A stretch of DNA of 64,000 nt from DATKPC01 sp035524275 (lineage in GTDB: Bacteria; Pseudomonadota; Gammaproteobacteria; Burkholderiales; Burkholderiaceae_F): the NCBI GenBank assembly GCA_035524275.1, contig DATKPC010000003.1:8942-72941 (forward strand), in the 5' to 3' direction. The notes under the pieces were generated by a model. That model saw nothing but the letters and a program-made list of their open reading frames with translations, was not told where the DNA came from and did no database searches. This document shows, in pieces, positions 51,258 to 57,661 of this stretch; the stretch's first letter is position 1; each line of letters opens with the position of its first letter. Both the position numbers and the translations under genes were made by a program.

Positions 51258-51285
51258 GGATGCTCCGTGTCGGATGCTCCGTGTC
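51258..51285 (-). repeat. 14-bp tandem duplication containing the tmoB ribosome site
   Basis: Two perfect copies of GACACGGAGCATCC (minus strand), 51272-51285 and 51258-51271, end one base before the tmoB ATG. Each holds GGAG; the nearer copy gives a proper 6-bp spacing. Confidence 0.85.
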
Positions 51286-51330
51286 GTTGTCGGTAGGCGG
51301 CGATGATCGGCGCGCGTCAGGCGTCGCGCT

Positions 51331-52836
51331 TCACGCCGCCTTCTTCGGGGTTTGCCGGCCGCGGTAGGCCTCGACCCAGGCGTACTTGTGCGCGTCGTCG
51401 CCGATCTCGCCCGGCGCCAGGCCCATGTACTTCAGCGCGCCGGTCAGGTCGGGCGGCTGGATCTGGCCCGCGAGGAACCGGTCGACCAGCGTCAGGTGGT
51501 CGCGATAGCGCTTCGGATCCTGCTGGAACACCCAGCGGTCGATTTCCGAATTGAAGTGGTACGTGCGCCCCTCGAAGTCGAGCGGGTAGTCCTTGACGTT
51601 CCAGCCGTCGCCCGGGATCGCGCAGATCGGCAGCTGGCTCATATTGCAGACGATCGGCAGCGTCTCCGGAACCGTGCGCTCCGGCTTGCCCGCGAGCAGG
51701 TTCTCGATGATGACGTCCCAGGCCTTGCCGAAGGTGTCGTTCCAGCCCGGATATTTCTCCTCGAGCCAGTCGCGACACTCCGGAGTCATCCCGGCTGCCG
51801 GGTTCCACCAGACCGTCGGACGCCAGAACCAGATCCCCAGCTGGTAGGCGTGATGCTGGTAGTCGAACTCCCTGATCATCGACTCCCAGTACCACGGCAG
51901 CTCGAGCCCGAGATCGATGAGCGTGCGCTCGAACTGGCCGACGATCCATTCCTGCATGAACTCCTTGAACGACTGCTTGCGGTGCGCGAGCGGCGTCGCG
52001 TAGTCCATCGAGCTGCCGGTCAGCAGGCTGAAGATCCGCCACGCGCGCGCGATCGCGACGTCGACGAGCGCCTGCGCTTCCTTCTTCCGCCCGTTGCCGA
52101 TCAGCACCTGCAGCGCCGGGCCGCCGATCTGCGCATGGCGCGACTCGTCGGTCTGGATGCTGGAGATCAGGCTGGCGAACGTGAAGTCGCCGGTCTCGGC
52201 GGCGTCGGCCGCGAGGCCGAGGAACTGCATGTTCGTGAACCCGGTCTCGAAGGCGAACGTCAGCATGACCGCGATGTCGGTCGCGCTGCGCGCGAGGAAC
52301 AGGTCGTCGAACGTGTGCCGCGCGGCGATGGCGCCCCACTCGTTCGTGTGGTACGCCTTGTGTGCCCAGTCGAACTGCCGATCGCGCGAACAGTAGCTGT
52401 GCGGAAAGTAGAGCTGCAGCTGCGCGTGGCGGTTCTCGTCGAGCATCCCGAACGTGGCCATGTTGCGCATGCCCGGCGCGCGCCCGAAGCGCGCCATCCG
52501 GGCCTCGGCGCTCATCGCGGCGTATTCGCCGAGCGCGATCGCGCCGTAGTGCGCCTTCAGGATCGACAGCCAGCCGGGATCCGCGTTCTCGAAGATCCGG
52601 CTGCGCTCCAGCGCCGCCTTGACCGAGTACGCGCCGGCGTCCTTCTCGCGCTGCACGCGGACGTATTCCGGATACGAGGTCTTGTACGGTTCGTCGTAGA
52701 CCTCCCACGCCGCCATCGGCACGCCCTTCGCGCCGGTCATCGTGTCCGGGAACAGCTCCTCGTCCGTCACGTACCGCGGCGTCCAGTTCGTGCTTCGGGC
52801 AATGTCGTACCAATCACTCCGCTCGAGCAGGGGCAT
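51331..52836 (-). CDS. tmoA: Toluene-type monooxygenase hydroxylase, alpha (diiron) subunit
   Basis: A 501-residue alpha subunit that aligns without gaps to toluene 4-monooxygenase TmoA (about 500) through at least residue 240. The diiron ligands fall at Glu104, Glu134, His137, Glu197, Glu231 and His234. Gating and pocket residues Ile100, Gly103, Ala107, Gln141, Phe176, Thr201 and Phe205 are kept; position 180 is Phe where TmoA has Ile. It hydroxylates an aromatic ring using O2 and electrons from TmoC. SD AGGAG is 9 bp before the ATG. It is the first gene of the tmo operon, 238 bp from the todT-like gene. Confidence 0.95.
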   Translation of the reverse strand: MPLLERSDWYDIARSTNWTPRYVTDEELFPDTMTGAKGVPMAAWEVYDEPYKTSYPEYVRVQREKDAGAYSVKAALERSRIFENADPGWLSILKAHYGAIALGEYAAMSAEARMARFGRAPGMRNMATFGMLDENRHAQLQLYFPHSYCSRDRQFDWAHKAYHTNEWGAIAARHTFDDLFLARSATDIAVMLTFAFETGFTNMQFLGLAADAAETGDFTFASLISSIQTDESRHAQIGGPALQVLIGNGRKKEAQALVDVAIARAWRIFSLLTGSSMDYATPLAHRKQSFKEFMQEWIVGQFERTLIDLGLELPWYWESMIREFDYQHHAYQLGIWFWRPTVWWNPAAGMTPECRDWLEEKYPGWNDTFGKAWDVIIENLLAGKPERTVPETLPIVCNMSQLPICAIPGDGWNVKDYPLDFEGRTYHFNSEIDRWVFQQDPKRYRDHLTLVDRFLAGQIQPPDLTGALKYMGLAPGEIGDDAHKYAWVEAYRGRQTPKKAA

Positions 52837-52983
52837 GGCGCAGGTCTCCTGTGGCCGATCGTCTCGTTGTCGTCCGCGCCCGCTTGCGGGGAGCGGCGTG
52901 CCGTCGACCCGATCCCGCGTGGCGGGTCGGGCGGCGACGTGCTGGTGTCGGCGCATGATGCGCAGGCCGCGCGCGCTGCGCTA

Positions 52984-52999
52984 TTGAACTTTGGTTTAG
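52984..52999 (-). promoter_or_regulatory. tod-box-like operator upstream of tmoA
   Basis: On the minus strand the sequence is CTAAACCAAAGTTCAA. It matches 9 of 12 defined positions of the tod box as I remember it (ATAAAC-N4-GTTTAT), the TodT target. It is about 150 bp before the tmoA ATG, in a rare AT-rich patch of the intergenic region. With TodT boxes near -107, the transcript would begin some 40 bp before tmoA. Confidence 0.55.
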
Positions 53000-53074
53000 C
53001 CGGCCTATCCGTTCCGCGCAGCAGTCCGGGGGGGGGGCTACGCGCGGCGCGGGGCACGCGGCGCGCGGTCGGCG

Positions 53075-53734
53075 TCAGCGCGGTCCGCGGTCGGCGTCCG
53101 GCAGCCGGAGCCGGGACACCATGTCGATGAGCGCCGGCAGCGATCCGGCGCGCATCTTCTCCATGACGTTGTGGCGATGCACCTTGACCGTGACCTCGCT
53201 GATGCCCAGCTGGTCGGCCGTCTGCTTGTTGCGCAGCCCCTTCATCAGCAGCGCGAGCACCTCGCGCTCGCGCCCCGTCAGCGTGTCGTAGCGCTCGCGG
53301 ATTCCGGCGTCCGATTCCCGCTCGCGCCGCGCCTGCCGGTCGCGTTCGAGCGACTGGAAGATGGCGTCCAGCAGGTCCTGGTCGCGGAACGGCTTCGGCA
53401 GGAATTCGGCGGCGCCGGCCTTCATCGCGCGGACCGTCATCGGGATGTCGCCGTGGCCGGTGATGAAGATGACCGGGATGCGGCAGTGCAGCCGGTTCAG
53501 CTCCGCCTGAAGGTCGAGTCCGCTGAGGCCCGGCATCCGGACGTCGAGCACCAGGCACGCGGGGCCGCGGGCGGATTCGCCGAGCTGCTGCAGGAACTCG
53601 GCCGCCGAGCCGAACGTCTCGACGCGCAGCCCGACGGATCGCAACAGGCTGCTCAGGGCTTCGCGGACCGAGAGGTCGTCGTCGACGACGAAGACGACCG
53701 CCTCGCCGATGATCGGTGGGCGCCGCGTCGTCAC
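53075..53734 (-). CDS. TodT-like response regulator (FixJ/NarL family)
   Basis: A 219-residue two-domain regulator from a GTG at 53734 that overlaps the sensor stop (GTGA). The receiver has Asp64 in LVLDVRMPGLSG. The C-terminal LuxR-type helix-turn-helix is LTGREREVLALLMKGLRNKQ followed by TADQLGISEVTVKVHRHNV. TodT/TmoT proteins activate aromatic catabolic operons when phosphorylated. It lies upstream of tmoA, all on one strand, with a tod-box-like site between. Confidence 0.87.
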   Translation of the reverse strand: MTTRRPPIIGEAVVFVVDDDLSVREALSSLLRSVGLRVETFGSAAEFLQQLGESARGPACLVLDVRMPGLSGLDLQAELNRLHCRIPVIFITGHGDIPMTVRAMKAGAAEFLPKPFRDQDLLDAIFQSLERDRQARRERESDAGIRERYDTLTGREREVLALLMKGLRNKQTADQLGISEVTVKVHRHNVMEKMRAGSLPALIDMVSRLRLPDADRGPR

Positions 53735-56610
53735 GGCCGGACCGCCGGCAGCGTGAAGCGGAACACCGCGCCGCCGCGCTCGCCGGCGCGGGCCCACAGG
53801 CGACCGCCGTGAGCCTCGATGATCGAGCGGCAGATCGCGAGCCCCATCCCCATTCCGCCCGGCTTCGTCGTATGGAACGCCTCGAACAGGCGATCGGCGC
53901 GCGCCTCGTCGATCCCGATTCCGCTGTCGCGCACTTCGATGCAGACCCCCGACGCCTCCGGGTACGCCGCGACCTCGATCGTGCGCTCGTCGCCGCGCGC
54001 ACTGGCGATCGACTCCAGCGCATTCATCACCAGGTTCAGGATGACCTGGCGCAACTGGACCGCGTCCGCGAACACCGGCGCCACGCGCTCGTCGACGCGT
54101 TGCCGCAGCACGATGCCTTCGACCTGGGCCTCGGCGCGCACGTGGCCGAGCACCTCCTGGATGGCCGGCTCGACGTCGACCGGGCGGCGGTGCGATTCGC
54201 CGCGTCGCAGGAATTCGCGGATCCGCGTGATCACGTCGCTCGCGCGGTTGGCGTCGCGGACGATCCGCTGGATCGCGGCCCGGGCCTCGCGCTCGTCCGG
54301 CGGTTGCGCGTCGAGCCAGCGCGAGCAGGCCTGCCCGTTGGCGACGATCGCCGCGAGCGGCTGGTTGACTTCGTGCGCGATCGACGCCGCGAGCTCGCCG
54401 AGCGTCGAGGCGCGGGCGACGCGGGCCAGTTCGTTCTGCGCCTTGGCGAGCGCCTCCTCCGCGAGCTTGCGCTCGGTCACGTCCTCCGCGACGATCACGA
54501 GCAGGTACGCGGCGGCGCTCGGGCCCGGGATCAGCGAGACGCTGGTATTGGCCCACGCGATCCCCTCGTCGCGGCGCAGGAAGCGGCGCTGGATGTGGTA
54601 CTCGCGCACTTCGCCGCGCACCAGCATCGCGATGCGCTCCGCGGTCGAGGCGCGGTCTTCCGGCGGCGTCACGGCCTGGAGCGTGCACCGGTTCATCTCG
54701 TCGGCCGCGACGTCCAGCATCCGGCGGAAAGCCGGGTTGGCGGTCCGGAACCGCCCTTCCGGGTCGGCGACCGCGATGCCGACCGGCGAATGCTCGTAGA
54801 TTGCCCACCAGCGGGATTCCGATTCGCGCAGCGCGTGCTGGATCGCGATCAGGTGCCGCGTCAGTTCGGTCACGTCCTTGCTTTGCGACGCGACCTCCGA
54901 GCTCAGGATGTCGCGCGCACGCTTCATCGCGACGAGGTTGCGGACGCGCGCCCGCAGCTCGTGCGCGGAGAAGGGCTTCGTGACGTAGTCCTGCACCGAT
55001 TCCGCGAGCAGGCGCGCCCGCAGCGCCTCGTCCTGCTTGGCGGTCAGGACGAGGACCGGGATATCGGCCAGGTCGGGCCGGGCGCGCAGCGCGGCGACGA
55101 GCTGGTCGCCGCCGAGGCCCGGCAGCATCAGGTCGGTGACGACCAGGTCCGGCGCCGTCGCGATGGCGACGTCGAGCGCCCGGCGTCCGTCGGCCACCGC
55201 CGCGACGCGGTACTCCGCCTCCAGCGCTTCGCGCAGGAAGCGCCGCATCTCGAAGTTGTCCTCGACGACGAGGACGGTCGGGCGGTCGCCCGGCGGGTGC
55301 TCCGGCGGCATTTCCGATTCCAACAACGCCAGCTCCGCGAGGGCGCCTTCGGTCGCGTCGCCGCGCCGGGCGGCGTCGGCGGGCGCCGGAGCCGGCCGCA
55401 CGTAGGCGCCCGAACGGGCGCGCAGCGGCAGCGAGACCTGGAACAGTGCGCCGCCGCCCGGCGCCGACGTCACGCCGATCGAGCCGCCATGCATCTGGAC
55501 GAGCTCGCGGGCGATCGCAAGGCCGAGGCCCGTGCCGCCGAACTCGCGCGTCGTGCCCTCCTGCACCTGCCGGAAGCGCTCGAAGATCACGCTGCGCAAC
55601 GGCGTCGGGACGCCCGGTCCGGAGTCCTGCACCAGCAGCCGCACGTGGTCCGCATCCGCGCGCTCGAGCGCACAGCGGATGCGCCCGCCCGCCGGCGTGA
55701 ACTTGAAGGCGTTCGACAGGAGGTTCAGCAGGACGCGCTCGATCTTGTCGCTGTCGATGTCGGCTTCGATCGCGTCGGGCGTCGTCACGACATAGGACAG
55801 GTTGCGCTGTGGCGCGAGCGCGTGGAACTGTTCCGCGACCACGCGAACGAGCGCGGACAGGTCGACGCGCGAATAGCTGATCGACATCTTCCGCGCGTCC
55901 AGCCGCGCGAGATCGAGCAGGTCGTTCACGTGCTTCAGCAGCGTCGCCGCGCTGCGGTGGATCGTCGACAGGTTGCGCCGCTGCCGTTCCGTCAGGGCCT
56001 CGCCGGCCGCGAGCATCTCCTCGGTCGGGCCCAGGATCAGCGTGAGCGGCGTGCGCAGCTCGTGGCTGACGTTGGCGAAAAGGTCGCTCTTCAGCTTGTC
56101 GAGCTCCTGGACGCGGTCGAGCAGCGCCTGCAGCTCGGCGTTCTTTCGCGCGACCTCCGCCTCCGCGCGCTTCTTCTCGGTGACGTTGCGGCCCTCGGCG
56201 AGCAGGAAGACGACATGGCCGCCGTCGTCCTTGACCGGCAGCAGGGAGAAGTCGACGATGATGGTCTCTTCCCCGGCGGCTCGGCCGTAGACCTCGATGT
56301 CGCAGCGCACGAATTCGCCGTCGCGCGCACGCCGCACGAAGTCGCGCTGCGCCTCGACCGACTCGCGCGAGACCGCGAACCACCGGGCCTCCCAGAACGG
56401 CTTGCCCTTGATGTCGTCGAGGCGGAGCCCCGCGCCGTCCAGCGCTGCGCGATTGATTTCCAGCGTCGTCCCGTCGCGGTCCAGCAGCCCGACGAACTGG
56501 TACATCCCGTCCAGGACGATCCGCGCGAGCTTCTCGCGATACGTCTGCGGATCGACCCCGGCATCCAGCGTCACCGTGCCGACGCGCAGCGGTTCCAGCC
56601 CAGGCAGCAT
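53731..56610 (-). CDS. TodS-like double hybrid sensor kinase for aromatics
   Basis: A 959-residue soluble protein with the TodS order: PAS1 (about 28-145), first kinase with His183 in NVSHELRTPL, receiver with Asp493 in VVTDLMLPGLG, PAS2 (about 595-715), and second kinase with His746 in AASIAHEVNQ. These sit at the TodS positions 190, 500 and 760 with constant shifts. No membrane segment is seen. In TodS, toluene binds PAS1 and the signal passes His-Asp-His to TodT. The start at 56610 is the first ATG with this frame; the leucine-zipper N-terminus of TodS is short or absent. The stop overlaps the todT-like start. Confidence 0.9.
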   Translation of the reverse strand: MLPGLEPLRVGTVTLDAGVDPQTYREKLARIVLDGMYQFVGLLDRDGTTLEINRAALDGAGLRLDDIKGKPFWEARWFAVSRESVEAQRDFVRRARDGEFVRCDIEVYGRAAGEETIIVDFSLLPVKDDGGHVVFLLAEGRNVTEKKRAEAEVARKNAELQALLDRVQELDKLKSDLFANVSHELRTPLTLILGPTEEMLAAGEALTERQRRNLSTIHRSAATLLKHVNDLLDLARLDARKMSISYSRVDLSALVRVVAEQFHALAPQRNLSYVVTTPDAIEADIDSDKIERVLLNLLSNAFKFTPAGGRIRCALERADADHVRLLVQDSGPGVPTPLRSVIFERFRQVQEGTTREFGGTGLGLAIARELVQMHGGSIGVTSAPGGGALFQVSLPLRARSGAYVRPAPAPADAARRGDATEGALAELALLESEMPPEHPPGDRPTVLVVEDNFEMRRFLREALEAEYRVAAVADGRRALDVAIATAPDLVVTDLMLPGLGGDQLVAALRARPDLADIPVLVLTAKQDEALRARLLAESVQDYVTKPFSAHELRARVRNLVAMKRARDILSSEVASQSKDVTELTRHLIAIQHALRESESRWWAIYEHSPVGIAVADPEGRFRTANPAFRRMLDVAADEMNRCTLQAVTPPEDRASTAERIAMLVRGEVREYHIQRRFLRRDEGIAWANTSVSLIPGPSAAAYLLVIVAEDVTERKLAEEALAKAQNELARVARASTLGELAASIAHEVNQPLAAIVANGQACSRWLDAQPPDEREARAAIQRIVRDANRASDVITRIREFLRRGESHRRPVDVEPAIQEVLGHVRAEAQVEGIVLRQRVDERVAPVFADAVQLRQVILNLVMNALESIASARGDERTIEVAAYPEASGVCIEVRDSGIGIDEARADRLFEAFHTTKPGGMGMGLAICRSIIEAHGGRLWARAGERGGAVFRFTLPAVRP

Positions 56611-56727
56611 CGGACACGTCTCCCCGGTACGTTCTCGCGCGTGCAGGCCGCGTCCTCCGGTGGCACGACGAGGCTGCGCGGGCCGCGCAGCTCGTCGATT
56701 GTATTCAGGGGGCGGATTCGGGAAACT

Positions 56728-56895
56728 TCAGCGCGACGCGACGGTCGTCTGCAGCGCTTGCGTGGCCAGGGCCTGCGTGTCGTAGTGGACGGCAAGCGCG
56801 TTGATCGAGCCGGTCACGAGGATCGCGACGACGGCGGCCGCGGCGGCCGAAGCGATGCGCTGCAGCGGGGAGGAGGCTTGGAATTCGTTCGACAT
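56728..56895 (-). CDS. Small single-span membrane protein (55 residues)
   Basis: The ATG at 56895 has AAGGAGA 5 bp upstream and encodes MSNEFQASSPLQRIASAAAA, then one hydrophobic segment AAVVAILVTGSINALAVHY and a short polar tail. The good ribosome site is the main evidence. It lies 117 bp upstream of the todS-like gene on the same strand, but no shared function is evident. The family is not recognised. Confidence 0.6.
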   Translation of the reverse strand: MSNEFQASSPLQRIASAAAAAVVAILVTGSINALAVHYDTQALATQALQTTVASR

Positions 56896-57086
56896 GTGAA
56901 TCTCCTTCGGGGTTCGGGTCGCGTTCGACGGCGTCAACGCATGGGTGCATCGTGCGCGCCGGACCCCGCCGGCGTCCTTTAAAGTTATGAAAGACGCCTT
57001 AAACGTGCCTGAAACGTCGCGGGCGGCATGGCCGCCCGTTCGGGTCGCACCGGACGGCCGGATCCATTCAAACCGGGGGAAGAACG

Positions 57087-57470
57087 ATGAAGCTCGAGAG
57101 GTTTGCCGCCTGGATGGCGGTCTCGCTGGTCGTCGCGCCGGTCGCGGTGGCCGCCAAGGACCATGTCACGGTCGATGTGACCTGGGATGCGGCCGCCGGG
57201 AAGCCGGCGGTCGGCGAAGAACCGATCAACTCCACGCCGGACGAGGAAGGCTTCGTGTGGAAGATCGCGACGCCCGGCTACCGCTTCGCGGACCAGGGCA
57301 TCACGATCAAGCCCGGCGGCCGGCACGTCTGCCACCTGAAGAACCCCACCACGGTGCGGTGCGGCAAACTGGGTCACAAGGCCGGCGAGACCTATCACTA
57401 CACGGTCCGGATCGTCCGGGACGGGCGATCGGAACCGGCGGCGGTGCTGGATCCGACGATCAAGTACTAG
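57087..57470 (+). CDS. Small secreted protein of unknown function
   Basis: A 127-residue protein with a signal peptide (1-23, ending VAVAAKD). The mature part has VTVDVTWDAAAGKPAVGEEP, an immunoglobulin-like strand pattern, and two cysteines in HVCHLKNPTTVRCGKLGHK that may form a disulfide. No family is recognised. SD GGGGGAAG is upstream. It is divergent from the small membrane protein. Confidence 0.68.
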   Translation: MKLERFAAWMAVSLVVAPVAVAAKDHVTVDVTWDAAAGKPAVGEEPINSTPDEEGFVWKIATPGYRFADQGITIKPGGRHVCHLKNPTTVRCGKLGHKAGETYHYTVRIVRDGRSEPAAVLDPTIKY

Positions 57471-57534
57471 GGCGGCGCGGGCGCGCCGGATGCCGGGCGC
57501 GGGGGGCTACCCGCGCGAACAGGCTTTTCCCCAA

Positions 57535-57642
57535 CCCCTCCCGCTCGCGCGGGCGAGGGGAGTCCCGGCATCAGCGGTGGGGACGACGTTTCAATATTCG
57601 ACGATGAGACTCCCCTCGCCCGCGAACGACGCGGGAGAGGGG
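57535..57642. repeat. REP-like pair of inverted GC hairpins
   Basis: Two hairpins with the same CCCCTC...GAGGGG ends (57535-57560 and 57612-57642) stand head to head, with about 50 bp between them. The units resemble the intergenic palindromes repeated in many beta- and gammaproteobacterial genomes. They lie between a plus-strand gene and a converging one and may act as a terminator. Confidence 0.6.
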
Positions 57643-57661
57643 TGGGGGAGAGGGTGATCGC

